A stretch of 64,000 nt of DNA from Acanthaster planci (Eukaryota > Echinodermata > Asteroidea > Valvatida > Acanthasteridae): NCBI RefSeq assembly GCF_001949145.1, contig NW_019091361.1, forward strand, positions 609,256 through 673,255, read 5' to 3'. Under the pieces are notes generated by a model. It was not told the DNA's origin. It did not search any database and was given only the letters and a program-made list of their open reading frames with translations. Every line of letters begins with the position of its first letter. Position 1 is the stretch's first letter. Shown here piece after piece: positions 38,878 to 51,060 of the stretch. Both the position numbers and the translations under genes were made by a program.

Positions 38878-40410
38878 TGACTCCTTATTTCAATTTCCCC
38901 CGTACAGCACTGGGATTAACTCTAATGAATATCTGGTGTTTGAAAGCTACACGTCAATAATCTTACACACACAATTGATAAAATCTTACACAAAATTCTG
39001 AAAGATTACAATAACAATGTGTGATTTTATCATTAAATCCACCACCAAACTATTCCTGGTCAAATCTTAACCTACGGTTTTAAATGATCACAAAACAAAA
39101 AACTCATCATCACACAAAGATTGGTTCTAAATCCCACGAAACTGACCACAGATCAAAGTGTTGGCAAATGACACTAGTCCTAAGATCGACTCATAAATAA
39201 TATGATAACTTCTTTCCCCATGACTGATGGAACTGTCAAGGCAAATCCATCCACTTCTAAACCTTTCTCTTTTTTTCTCCTGCAGTGGTCTGAGCAGTTA
39301 ATGCATTTTTTTTTTTATCCCAAATGCCAGACTCGGATCCACCTCATTAAAGGCGGCCGGGCAGCAGAGCATAGCGGGATGAAAGCCTTGCTCTGGTTGC
39401 ATTCAACGCTCACCATGAGCCAAGCAAAGAGATGAAGGAGTCGACGCAGTCAGTCCATCCGCCTGGCAAACCTGGCAAACCCAGGGACTCCACTACTGAC
39501 ACTAACTACAGCCACAATCAATCATTAACTTGTCATATATTGCCTGGATTGTCTTGGGCAAATTTACACAGGGTGGTCGCCTCAGGGGGGAGGGTTAGAC
39601 ACAGGGATAAAAAGAACCTAGAAATGTCTAACCCTTTGGCCTAGTTCCTGTTCATCATATTTAATACCAAATGGGGGATTAATACAATGGTTGGTTTGTG
39701 GTAGCAAGTTTTTATCATCCCTAGAACTTATGTGTGGTTTTGACAGCAGCTGTTATGGAGATTCCAAAACAGGGCTTTCTCCAGCATATATCATAGATGG
39801 CTATAACAGTTGAATAAACCTACATACAACTCAGAACTGATCATTAATAATTCAGCTCAAAGTTTTCATACTTACTTGTTAGCACCTGGTGCATGTAACA
39901 GCACATATTATGTAGAACATTACTGGAACTAGAGTCGATTCTTTGTGTTTCACGTCTGTCTGTTATTACTATTTTCCTTCACCCTGTTGCACTTGTCAAA
40001 AAGTCTCAGGAAAATTAACCCTTGTGTTCAAAATACAATTCACAAAGCAAATCCAAGTTTGATTTGAGTTTTATTCAACAAGCAAAGCATTCATTTAGAA
40101 TAGGTTAGCAATTGTCACTGTGCTGTGCAGAATTCTCTCATTCTACCCAGACTCTCCCCTTGCAGATTGTCACCTGACCTGAACTCGTTTCAGTTCACAG
40201 GAGTTCACAGTTCTAATGCTTAGGTGAAATGTCCAATCTCGTATCCTCCCCCCTCCCTCCAGAATGACATGCATCAGATCAATGTACCATAGCCATATGG
40301 CAAACAGCTTGATATCATTGGACCATTATGCTAAAACCATCTGTATTTCTACTTCTTTGTAGTCTTGGACATTTTCAATCGGCCACGTCAAATATCCTTC
40401 CCTAGCAATC
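38878..40410. other. No gene recognised
   Basis: Mostly AT-rich. A more GC-rich patch at 39330-39480 includes AAAGGCGGCCGGGC and short CCTGGCAAA duplications (39464-39480). Frames of 70 to 77 codons over it are unrecognised. Confidence 0.45.
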
Positions 40411-40424
40411 ACGCCCTCTGTCGG
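40411..40424 (-). promoter_or_regulatory. CTCF-like site, weaker
   Basis: On the minus strand CCGACAGAGGGCGT fits the CTCF core at about 11 of 14 positions, with the central AGAGGGCG intact. Confidence 0.25.
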
Positions 40425-40495
40425 CAAGCGTTAGTATAATCCAACAATGGTTATTAAGGCAAGTGCTTTACGCATTTCATGTACAAGCTACAAGG

Positions 40496-40564
40496 TAGCT
40501 CAGTGGGGTACCTGTAAGCCAAGATTGGTGCAAGAACTGGTATCCTTGCTCGAAGGTTCCAGCC
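40496..40564 (+). repeat. tRNA-like Pol III box pair (possible decayed SINE head)
   Basis: TAGCTCAGTGG at 40496-40506 fits the eukaryotic internal box A (TRGYNNANNGG) exactly. GGTTCCAGCC at 40555-40564 resembles box B (GGTTCRANYCC) with one or two differences. The 59-bp spacing is longer than the 44 of a simple tRNA. I could not fold a cloverleaf with an anticodon arm, so it is not a tRNA gene. A tRNA-derived SINE head or a chance pair are the options. No tail, target duplication or second copy was found. Confidence 0.3.
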
Positions 40565-42834
40565 AAATGAATTACCACCAGAAAATCTCAAACAAATGGT
40601 GAAGCTGTGAGGCGCTACATGTTTGCCTCCAAAGCAATTTTAAGCAATCGATTTTTCCTAATTTGATCCCATTCCTATTTGATGATAAATCAGAACTCAG
40701 GAAGAAACAGAAGTTGGAGAGGAAGAAAAATCCCCTAAAGCCACAATTTTGAAAAACAACGAAGTCAACAGGTACTAACAGAGGACAAAGGCACACAGGA
40801 ACTCTAAACTTTCAACATGCCACTCATAAAACCACAAAGTACCTAACCCCCCCCAAAAAATTTACGTACCAACCCAATGTGTGGATTTCCTGCCACAGTG
40901 GCAGAATTTAACAAGACCACACTGCACACAGTGGGTCAAGAAAGTGTAACCTTGCAACTTCATGTTTGCATGTTTCATCTTAATTTTCCATATATGGATA
41001 CCCACCAAAGAACTGATATATTTCCACTGACATAAACACGATTGCTCCCCCGGGGACATACACACATACAATGCATAAAGTCAGGTTCCTTTTCTCAGCA
41101 TCCAGCAATACACAAAGGCTATTTGAAAACAAACAGGTGCCTTGGAATTAGCTTCATGTATAATACATGCACAAGCACTGAGGATAACAGAATGGTTGGC
41201 AGCACTGTTTTGGGAACGAAATCTTGGCCCAACAGTTTGGAAATATTTGCCAGAAAGCTACAACATGTGTCAACTGTTATTCTATGATTCTGAAAGAGGA
41301 CTTTTTTGGATGATAATCTACTCATAAAGGTATTTCCCTTGAGAAAAAGGTACCAGCTGAAGAAAATTGAAACATGGAGACAAACTTACAATCAAGTTCA
41401 ATACAACAGAGAGGTTTCCAAAGATCAAACTGTCTAGATTTAACACCAATCATTGGCTACTATGAGATTTGACGCACATAGTATTCAGTAGTCACTCTAC
41501 CCTCAAGGTACCCCCCCAAGAGGAAACTTTTAACAGTCACCAGATATAATAATATTGTTGGACCATTTGGCCTTTGCATCGTTAATCGGTCAGAGAGGAG
41601 AGATTCACCTCAAGGGTCTAGATTTCCGCTAGGAATTACCAGAGGGTCCAGACAGAGCAGTGGTGTTTATCAACATCTGTCAATCACAGACAATGAGAGG
41701 CATGCTGGAATGCCATATCCAGCAGAAATACATTCCAACAAAATATATCACTCGTTTTTACCATCATCAAGAGGCACAAAGGCCACTGAGCTGAGACAGA
41801 TATACAGCAAGGATGTGCCCATGTAAATATGGTTGTTCCACAGCTGTGGGGACCATTCACCAAGTGCATGAGAGATAATGTGAGGACCCCAAAATTGTGA
41901 GAACACTCTGAAGTCCTCTATTCCAATTTCCTCTATCCATTCATTGCAATAGTAATTAGGAGTATCTAAGACATAAGAAACGTCCAGTCACTTTCACAGA
42001 TGTTTTGGCTCATACTGATAAGTGACATTCACTGGGAATTTCTGGAGAATAGCCCGTGCTTTTTGAGACAAAGGCAAGTTGCTGGAATCTGGTAGTCTGG
42101 CATGATGTGGTTATCAAACAAACTCAACACTTTGCTGTTTATCAAGATGGGCAAGTTGAACATGAAGAAGAAGATCACCGAAGGAAGAAAAGTTTGCACT
42201 GTTTCTCATTTTTCATCTGTGATTTACATTACTTGAATGAATTTTCTGAAGGTTACAAATTTATTTAAAACTGCAAATTTCCAGTACCTTAGCACAAACT
42301 GCACCAAAATACTGATAAATCCATAAAAAACAAAGGATATGTACTTGTACATCAACAAAAAACAGAAGCAATAAAAATGTTGCCACATGAGAGAAAGGGT
42401 GCTGATGTGTTATTCATTTTTTCTTAAAGTTATTTCTTAATACTTCTCCCACTAGACCCCACAATTTAAAAAACATATTTCAACAGCACAAGAAGGTATA
42501 TCCAAAACTTTTGAAGTTGTTGGACTAAATACACCTGAAAGAATGAGTAGAAACTTTAAGATGTTACCTGCTGCTACAATTAGCAAAGCACTCAAAATGC
42601 ACACTTAGCAACAGTGGGTTACCGGCTACGCTATATCACAATCTACATGTATGTAGACTTGTGGTTGGTTGATAATGCAAAACTGGGCCCTGGTCATTAC
42701 AGTGGTTCCCTTCTGTCTCGTCCTCTCATCTAGTGACACCTACCGGTACGGTCTGGTGAAGTCAATCACACGAAAACCCTCACAACAATAAGACACACCA
42801 TAACACATACATGTTGCCAAAACATCATTATCAC
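40565..42834. other. No gene recognised
   Basis: AT-rich DNA without bordered repeats. Frames of 60 to 81 codons on both strands overlap and are unrecognised. Confidence 0.45.
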
Positions 42835-43030
42835 AGGGAAGCCCTAATCATTATGTGCATACTAATGACACTCCACAGATTTTGCTGGCCCAGGGCCTAA
42901 TTTATGTGCATTTTAACGACCTTAATTTACAGAGTTGGTGTTGAGCTGAGGTGACAAGAGGACACTAATGTGGCAGCGAGGGCTGATGAGTGCATTTCAG
43001 AGTAAAATACATGAGTTACAGATGCAAGAA
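42835..43030. promoter_or_regulatory. Candidate conserved non-coding element
   Basis: A motif-dense block with CCTAATCATTATGTGCATACTAATGA-type sequence from about 42843 (bicoid/OTX-like TAATC, ATTA and TAATGA cores), CCTAATTTATGTGCATTTTAACGAC from about 42897 that repeats the TTATGTGCAT word, and CCTTAATTTACAG. The word TATGTGCAT occurs twice 50 bp apart (42853 and 42904). No coding frame crosses the block. Repeated homeodomain/POU-like words in complex sequence are typical of developmental enhancers, so this is one of the stronger candidates here. Confidence 0.35.
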
Positions 43031-46000
43031 GCAGAACTACATATGTGAGACACATCTGCAATGACTGTCAGAAAAACCGCAGAGTTTTGACAATCAAAAC
43101 TTGCACAGCTGAGAAGTCTTTTTTCCCCAACCTTTTTGAAAAGCACTGAGCAAACAAGCAAGCAAACCTTTCAGCGTTACCTTAGTGAGAGGTAAGACAT
43201 TGCAAGTGATGCCATTCTGATGTGAAATTTGACGTGAAAAGTGACTGAACATGAACAGGGCATCTCAGTGTTGGAATAAATGAAGAGTAATCCAAGGGCT
43301 GTGTGGACATAGTTTGGGTGTTGGGTGGAAAATCAGACATGAAACTTACTAATGTTACACATCCAACTTATTTACCTAACACATCCAACTACATTTACAT
43401 TTACCCCCCAAAAATAAAAATAAATAAACATTTTAAATCAAAACACTATTCCACCACACACAAACTTGCAAAATATGTGTTCCTTTGGGCAGATGACGAG
43501 TTAAAAAATTTTCCAAAATATCTTTGAAAGCATTCAAAAAAAGAGTCCTCTAAATCCTGGTCCATTTTTTAAAGGAAAAAAAGCGATTCTGTGACTCATT
43601 ATTCAGTATAAATTTATCTGAATTGGCCTTTGTTTGGCTAGACAGATTTGGTTTATCCATACCATTAGTGAATAGCCTGTAACTGTAAGCACTAAGCACT
43701 AGCGATAACCAAACATACTTTTTGCGATTTTGAACGACAGTATCTAAAGAAGCAGGCCAAAAACCTGGACCCAATTTAACCTTTATAAGCATAAATTTGG
43801 AAATTCTGATTCTAACAAAACATCTATAAAAGGAGCTAGTTGAACACAGTATTGTCTATTTAAAAAAAAACATGATATACATGCACAGTACAATTGCAAG
43901 TGCTAAAATTTTGCTAAATGTCCTGATTTTGAGTCTTTCTGAGCGTGCTTCACAAAAAAGACTCTTTGAAGTCAATCAAATTTTTATGGCATTTTATAAG
44001 CCTTACACCTAAAGAATAAATGAACATCTACAGTGAATAACAGCCATAGATCAGTACAATGTTAGTTTATCAAATGGCTATTGTATGATCATTCTGGATT
44101 GGCTGGAGAAGTACCTGATTGTAAAATAGCTGCTGGAGATATCCAGTGTGTTTGGGGGAAGGGGGGCAGGTGCTTGGTTAATTATTGGCTAGCCAAGAGC
44201 TTTCCAGAAGTTCTTGGGGGAGCGTTAATGACCACCTATCAATCACGTTCACACCATAGGTGTTGGTGTGTCGAGAGGGGAGGAGAGTTGATAACCATGG
44301 CTGATGGATGGTTGCCATGGAGTTGCTAGATGAGCCCTTACCAGACCTACATATTCATTTCAATGGAGGTTTTGCGAGTGCCGCACTGTGTTTATGTACA
44401 TACAGACTGAAAATGTATGCAATGACATGTGTATATCCAGGCCCTGAGGACTGCCAATCCCGGGCCATTGTAAAGGCACGGACCTTTTTGACCTGATTTA
44501 CGAGAAGATGAAAAAGGGCATGAAATTAGTATTTTTTCTCTCTTCTCCATCTTTGGTCTAATTTGAAGTGAAGGTATCCCCTTACACAATCCAATAACAA
44601 GTCATCAGAACCAGACTGACTGTCCCTAATTGTAATTCCTATTGAAATGACCCTGGATGAGTCTGGAGACTTTCCCATATGTCCAATACTTGGACATGCA
44701 GACAAGTGTAACCAGATCAATCCTGGTAAACTAGGGAAAATAAATACTATTTATAATCCCATGAAGCAACATGTCGATACATCTGCAAAATTACAGATGG
44801 ACTTTTTAATAATGACGAAAACTGTTTAGAGAAAACGTTAAATGAATTTTATTAAAGAATAAAATCCAAGCTCAAAATATAAATATCCCCTCCAAAAAAT
44901 GAAATGAACAGGAAAATGTTCACAGAAGGAATGAAATATTCTGTTTATTAATTTCTTTTTTTAAAAGTAATCTTAACCTGTACCAGTTACATTTAATATC
45001 CTACATATATAGGCCTATGGTGACAACTTTTGTATCTTTTATAAACAAGTACTGTAATCCCTTCAATTTAAGGAGATTTAAATGGCTATCATTTTTTCCC
45101 ATGAAGTACATGTACATCACTGACATCCACCCAACACAACCTTGTCAAATTATAGCAATTTTGATTCAATCCAAGTCCATCAGAAGTCAGAATGTGTTTT
45201 TTCACAAATCTGACTGACCAGATGCTCACAGAAATTTCAACAAGAAATGACTTCCAAATGACAAAATCATGATTTGAGTCTTCTTTTAAAATATCCACAC
45301 ATTAAAGTAATTGACCACCCACACAGACAACATAAGCAAATCATGAAATTTAAATTGAACAAAAGCGACTTAATTTGACTTGTGAGTGACTCGTCTTGGC
45401 AAGCTTGACACCCCACTGAGCCATCTATGAACCACTCAGGACTTCTCTGCACCACAATTAGCTTCCCAAGTCTAGTACTAACTCTGTCTGAAAATCTTTC
45501 CTCACTTTCACACTTCCACAGCAAATGTTGGTTCACCTATCCAAAATTTTCATAATTAAACAACAATACAATATGACTGTTTACTTTTATATACCTGCAT
45601 TTCATGTGCAATTACACGCATCAATTCAAAAATAAATGAGGTTGAAGTAACACATACATGTAGGTTATAAAAACAGATGAAGTCAAGCATACACTTGCAC
45701 ATGTAAATATGATCCAATTGGTACTAAAACGCTAAAATGACCCACCTTGTGTAAAGAATGATAATCAGAACACTGTGAACCAAGTCACTCTATCTTGAGT
45801 ATATGAGATGAGAAATAATTTGTTCAGCAAGAGCAAGCAGTTGAGTATTTGTACAGTACATACCTGCAGAAAGAGAAAAAGTGAAGGACAACTTGAAAGA
45901 TTTAGAAGTAAAATGCAAATTAATTCAGATGGACAAGACATGAGGGCATATTATTTATGTTTTTTTAAAGGGATAGATGCTATGTAGATGTACAGGGACA

Positions 46001-46439
46001 AATTACATAAGCAGTGTTATGGCTTGACAGGTTTGTACAGGAATGGTCCTTGGTTATATAATTATTTATGTACCTCCAAAGGACTTTTTGATCTCCAATT
46101 GAGAGCATTACCAACATCAATGGGTTTTTCAGTATGATTGTTGATTCATTTCTCTCAGAGATAAGAATGAGCCAGTGCATGCTCAGTACAAGGCTATTCA
46201 GGAACAGCTACATATGCACGCAATAGTCTGTGCTATCAGCACAGCCACACGCTGACACATGCATGCGCTTTGTTACTGAAAGACATTGGCTTTTTGAAAT
46301 ACTGAACTGGCTCATTGTGGGTGTGAGGCTGAGCAGCAGAGATTAAAGGGGTTAGGTTTTCCTGAGAAATAAAAGTGAAAACTAATAAACCAATAATCAA
46401 TTATACTTTAATAGAAGGTAAAGTCTGAGTTTTCAATCA
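43031..46439. other. No gene recognised; G-rich patch at 44081-44345
   Basis: AT-rich except for 44081-44345, where the sequence is G-rich with an 82-codon plus-strand frame whose translation is cysteine- and glycine-rich but unrecognised, and which lacks convincing splice sites. ATGCAAATTAATT at 45913-45925 joins a POU octamer to a homeodomain core; a single such site proves little. No other supported feature. Confidence 0.4.
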
Positions 46440-46450
46440 CAAACTTTTTA
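46440..46450. repeat. Target-site duplication, left copy
   Basis: CAAACTTTTTA here is repeated exactly at 46560-46570, directly flanking the tRNA-derived element. An 11-bp direct repeat is within the range made by target-primed reverse transcription. Confidence 0.65.
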
Positions 46451-46559
46451 CGACTGAAGGCGGACAAAGACACTGACTGGAGTAGGATTTGAACCTACGA
46501 CCTCCGAAACACTGTACCAGTGCTCTACCAATTGAGCTCTCCGTGTTGGTGGCTCTTCT
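46451..46559 (-). mobile_element. tRNA-derived retroposon (SINE-like), 109 bp
   Basis: Read on the minus strand this is tRNA-shaped. Box A (GAGCTCAATTGG, 46528-46539) and box B (GGTTCAAATCC, 46485-46495) are 44 bp apart, the exact spacing of a tRNA. The D arm (GCTC/GAGC, 46522-46537) and T arm (GTAGG/CCTAC, 46482-46498) pair perfectly. The anticodon stem is poor, the loop lacks the invariant T33 (it would read AGT), and only three of seven acceptor pairs form, so it is not a working tRNA gene. It is flanked by the exact 11-bp direct repeat CAAACTTTTTA, which supports arrival by retroposition. About 13 bp precede the acceptor region and about 24 bp follow it before the repeat. There is no poly-A tail. 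It may be a full short SINE or a truncated one; a family would show many copies elsewhere. Confidence 0.65.
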
Positions 46560-46570
46560 CAAACTTTTTA
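46560..46570. repeat. Target-site duplication, right copy
   Basis: Exact second copy of CAAACTTTTTA, on the 5' side of the minus-strand element. See the left copy at 46440-46450. Confidence 0.65.
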
Positions 46571-46816
46571 TGGTGCATAAGTTATCACATGCACAGTACA
46601 TATACATGCAGTTCAGACTGCTTTATCAGCCACTTTTTAATCTTTGAGTTGCTAACTCAGCAATTCTTGAACGAAAGCTCAACACTTTTTGTATTGGCAT
46701 GAAGCAAAAATCTAAGTTTGCATAAACTCCACACTATTGTAATTTCATCCCTGAATTAAGTATTTTCTTTACATTCAAGCATAGCACAAGGCTGAACCAG
46801 TAATTTTTATGTGGTA

Positions 46817-47216
46817 TTAACCCTAACCTTCCCCAATCCTCCGAAATCCTTCGGACAATTTTGGAGGAATTTGGAGGATTGAGGGTGAATGGTAAAGTGC
46901 ACGGTTGATTGCGAAAAATGCCATGCATGAAGGTCGTGGGTTAGACCTGGTGTTGTTTTTGCCTAGTCATGCATAAATTCAGCCCGATATTTCTTTTGAG
47001 TCAACCACACTGCTCAAGAATGCTATTCACACTGCCTCAACATAATGACAGGAATTGCTGGAGGATTTTGAAGGATTGCGGCAGAAGGCACACCTCCAAG
47101 TAACATTTTCAAGAAATTTTTGAGGATTTCGGAGGATAGAGGGAGATCCAATTTTTCAACCCCGAAATTGAGGGATTTTAGAGGAGTGAGGAGGGTCCCT
47201 AACAAAAAGGTTAACG
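46817..47216. mobile_element. Decayed inverted-repeat element with GGAGGATTT words and a tRNA-like core
   Basis: The left end starts with TTAACCCTAACCTTCCCC and the right end finishes with GGGTCCCTAACAAAAAGGTTAAC, imperfect inverted termini. Inside, the word GGAGGATT or close variants recurs in both orientations: CAATCCTCCGAAATCC at 46839-46854, its mirror at 46866-46882, then 47058, 47120-47135 and 47165-47185. Between them, AGGGTGAATGG (box A-like, about 46882) and GTGGGTTAGACCT (box B-like, about 46937) sit 57 bp apart. This looks like an old composite repeat. A minus-strand frame of 91 codons exists only because the repeated word avoids stops in that phase. Its exact borders and class are uncertain. 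Confidence 0.4.
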
Positions 47217-48119
47217 TCCAGCAAATACGACTGTATATTTGAATGTTGTTTCTTTTGATCTTTGATAAAATTAACCAACACATGAAATTCCATATCAAAC
47301 AGACACAGAATTATACAGAAGAACATGTCCCCTAATCTTACGACCATCCAATTCTACTCCATCATTTATTGATTTTTTTCTTACTACTCTAGCCTTCTTT
47401 ATATTTATTTGGCAGTGACTCAGGGTTCAAGCCGAGGTTACGAGTGAAATAGGGATGGATTGAGTTGTGCCATGTCTGACGGACGCCACAATTGATGACA
47501 ATCATGAACTGGGACACACTCTGCCCGGCAACTACAACCATACGGTACGTGCTGCGTTGGCGTGGGACAACCATTAACGTAACAATTACATTCCGCCCTG
47601 CAAATACTCCCACAAATGGAATCAGGCTGCTTTCAAGTCCTTCATTCCCTCACACAGCTCAGATATGTAGTTGACAACGCAATTGGACATCACTCAAACT
47701 TTAGTCACATGGTAATGAGCAAAAGGTACAAGCATGCATGATTTTTCAAACTGGAAAGAAATGAATCATGCTAATAACCCAACGGGAATGCTATAACAAC
47801 CAACCACATCAAATGTTTAGGATCATTAAAACACTGCAATTTTTTTTAAATACCTGAAATTGTTTGGAAATGCAATTTCATCTAACACAAACAAGAAGGA
47901 GTTCTGTAAAGGAGACAGGTTTTGTACATCGGACAAGCAGAGTGGTTATTCCGAAGGATAGATGAAAACTGTTAAATTGAGTCAGTGTATTTCATTCAGC
48001 AGGATATGAGAGTGTGTAGATGGTTCCCTGATATTTGGGGTAATATTGCACAATTCATGCAGCATACTAAATCTTATAAAATTGACTTGGTGTGTATAAA
48101 TGCACATCTATGCCTCATG
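47217..48119. other. No gene recognised; CpG-containing patch at 47440-47690
   Basis: From about 47440 to 47690 CG dinucleotides are more frequent (GACGGACGCC, CGGTACGTGCTGCGTTGGCGTGG). A 60-codon plus frame and a 74-codon minus frame cross it. Neither translation is recognised. It might be a small exon or a regulatory patch, but I cannot support either. Confidence 0.3.
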
Positions 48120-48450
48120 AGATAACAGACCTTGAATATATGTCGCCTTTTCAGAGTCAACAACTGCTTTTGATAACCAGGGCACACATGAACAGGCACC
48201 TTGTTAGATTATCTCTGCTGCCCCATTATTCAGACTGCATTGATTACAGACATCCATAGTCTCCCAGTGTGCAGCTATAGTTTTATATGGATGTAACCTC
48301 TTTATACAATCTAGGTTATAATGGTTGCTGAGGCTTTGGGCTAAGTGACACACGTCATGTCCGGGGCCCTGTTAGTTGAGGCTCTGTTCGTGTTCTTTAT
48401 CTTACCACCATGTCACTTTGTGTTCACTTACAGGATGAAGCTTGTTAATT
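48120..48450. promoter_or_regulatory. Candidate regulatory block
   Basis: Complex sequence with few homopolymers. It holds TTAGATTATCTC (GATA/TAAT-like) near 48208, GCCCCATTATTCAGAC near 48222, TTGATTACAG near 48240 and a CACGTCATG near 48352. No frame of 60 codons or more lies within it, which sets it apart from typical exon DNA. Enhancer-like by appearance only. Confidence 0.25.
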
Positions 48451-50379
48451 AACTGAAGTGGTACTGCAGAGCTAAACGTCCAAGATCTATCAAGATGAAT
48501 TGACTAGAAATCCTCTTGTGCTGGTAATAATTTATACCATACATGCAAGGAAATGTTCAGAAAATTCATTTCAAGGCTTTTATTAAACACAAATATCTAT
48601 TTGTAACAGATTGAAAATTTGAAGAAAATTTCTTACCCCCATAACTTACAACTAAATGGTTAATAAGTACATTGCATATTTCTGTGCATTAAGGATTGTG
48701 TGCTTGAAACATATTAACATGTAAATGTATCAGCGAATATGCAAAAAAGGTAAAACAGTACCACTTTCTTCCATCTATTCCTACATTAAAAATTGCTCAT
48801 TATAAAGCAAAAAATTTTTAAAACCAAACCAATGAAATGTTCAACTCAAAGTTATTTATTTCCCAAAACCAAAATGAACCCCCCCAAAAAATCAATCAAA
48901 AAGAAGTAAAAAGAAACTGAAAGAGGTAGCCTACCAGTAGGCATCTGAGACTATGATCATCAACCACATGGTTTATAAAGCACATTATATGTCCATCTTG
49001 CCACACTTCTGTGCAGATCACTCTAATCTTGATTGGATCAAGCTGGATTAGTAACACTTGTGTAAGTAATTTGTCAGGCATGATCAGCAACAGCCATCAA
49101 CATTAGGTCTCACATAATTCAGTGATGACAAGACTTACAAGTTTGGCTTAGTTTTGTTGGTTTTTTTTCACCAACAGTCTTGGCTCATGTTGTACACATG
49201 CCTGTCACTACATCTTGGAAGTACAGGTAAATTCCAAAGAGTACATCTTGGAATTCAAATTGTCATTACATTGTTCAGCTATCGGTAAATGTGCCTATCT
49301 TCATGTAGCTAATATGCTGAACTTCAACGTTAACATCAATTTCCTGTTCACATGCAAATCAGCAATACCTTTGTTATTTAGAATGGTATTGGAATCTTCG
49401 AGACAGGCATAAACTGTTTGAGTGAACAAGGAGTCTGATTCTGGCAATGAGAAAAATCATTGTAGCATTAGCCACTGGCCACATTGAAGCTCAAGAGGGC
49501 AGCATACTCTCAAACCATGCATCCGGTCAATACGACAGTTCGCTGTCTGAATAAACATGAAATAAGGGAATAAATATGTGCTTGGGCCCATCAGGAGAAA
49601 TGGACACTGATAATGTTCTAAGCCAAAGGTGAGGGACATTTTCGGGATCCATTTTCCTGAACCAGAATATTTAGGACTAGTTTAGCACATGCATGTACAT
49701 GTACATAAATTTATTTCCCATTCATGAATACCTTTGAGTCAGAAAGTCAAAACAAATTGAACAATTATAACTCTCCAATGACTTCATGTAAATATTTTAC
49801 TTCATTTCCTCCTAGCAACCCTCCAGTTATATTATGGTGCATGCATGTGCCTCTCACAAGTAGCCATAAATAATCTCCTTACATAGAGATGGGCACAGGT
49901 ATCGCATGTACTGAGTGGGCGGCAAGGAACGCAATGAGCCTGTATATTGTGAATTTAGGACTTTCAAAATGTGGACTCACTGGCACAGTAGTACTGGTAT
50001 TGCAAAAATACAAGTGAAGATTGTCAAGACAAGTGACCAGATTTCATAGAGGTCTAAATTGAATCACACACTGCAAAAGTGTTTCTATCAGCCAACAAGT
50101 GCTTCATAAACCATTTAAGACCAGTCACATGATGGGCTCTCGACCAATAGGTATGGCTAAACTGCTTCAGGTATTCATGAATGTAGTCACAATAGTAGAG
50201 AAGCTTCCAGACAACACAATCATACTGTGTTACAGCATAAGAGGTCTTTGGGGAGTACAAGATGCTATGTTACAATACTTTCCCTTACTGTCTAATAATA
50301 GGCTTGTCCTAATACATGTAGGACTGAAGTGGCAAGAGCATACTCGTAAGCACTAATAAAGGGGGTTACACCATTGCGT
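48451..50379. other. No gene recognised
   Basis: AT-rich DNA. A CTCF-like core (GCTCAAGAGGGCAG, 11 of 14) lies at 49489-49502 on the plus strand. CATGCATGTACATGTACAT at 49690-49708 is a dense case of the window-wide palindrome. Frames up to 85 codons are unrecognised. Confidence 0.45.
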
Positions 50380-51060
50380 TTTTGCCGTGGTTAAGTTACA
50401 AATTGGCTAATTATGGGGCATAAGATCAACTGCACATTTCATTCCAATGACTTATTTCATGTGTGAGTAAACTGCTTTGAGAAAAATGGAGAAAAACACA
50501 GTGGCCTTTTCAATGGTCAAATTGAAGATCTTATAATTTAGCTTGTGCAAAATTCATGAACTACAGGGTGTTTTGAGTGAATGAACAACATACACGCAGG
50601 GTCCATCTGCAGATGAACAAGTGTGACAGGTGCTCTTGCCTTTCAAAAAGAGCATTTTCCATGGCAGAGAGTACTCAGCAAATTTACCTTTAAGCAATAT
50701 GCCTCTCTGACAATGCAACACTATGACTTTATGAAAAACTTCATCGCCCAGTAAAGTTACAAGTCAACTTGTGTCCACAATGTGAGATGATCATGCACGT
50801 GCGTGATTATGCTTTGTGTCCACACTTTCACATCAGTTTACACATCAATTGAAGTCTAAATCCAGTCTCCGTTTACGAACTAACAGGCTAATTATGGGTA
50901 CAGAGGAAATTATATCTGGAAACAGGAGGTTTAACATCTAGAAATCAGAGTTTCATTGCCAACAATTCTCTCGCTGTGCATGAGCTTGGAACAGCCGCTG
51001 TGATTTGGATTTACCATTATGCTTTGGGGTGAAAGTGGGATTGCAACATTGCTAGGATAA
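50380..51060. promoter_or_regulatory. Candidate regulatory region with the word GGCTAATTATGGG twice
   Basis: The 13-bp word GGCTAATTATGGG, with a homeodomain TAATTA core, occurs at 50405-50417 and again at 50886-50898. The surrounding sequence differs, so this is not a simple duplication. The flanks include CTAATGACTT-like and CCATTATGC sequences and have few long frames. A repeated 13-mer 480 bp apart is unlikely by chance and suggests either shared binding sites or remnants of one repeat. Confidence 0.3.

Noticed and set aside
46451-46559. Functional tRNA-Thr (AGT) gene
   Set aside because: T33 is missing, the anticodon stem has a mismatch and wobbles, and only three acceptor pairs form. 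Target-site duplications show it is a retroposed copy.
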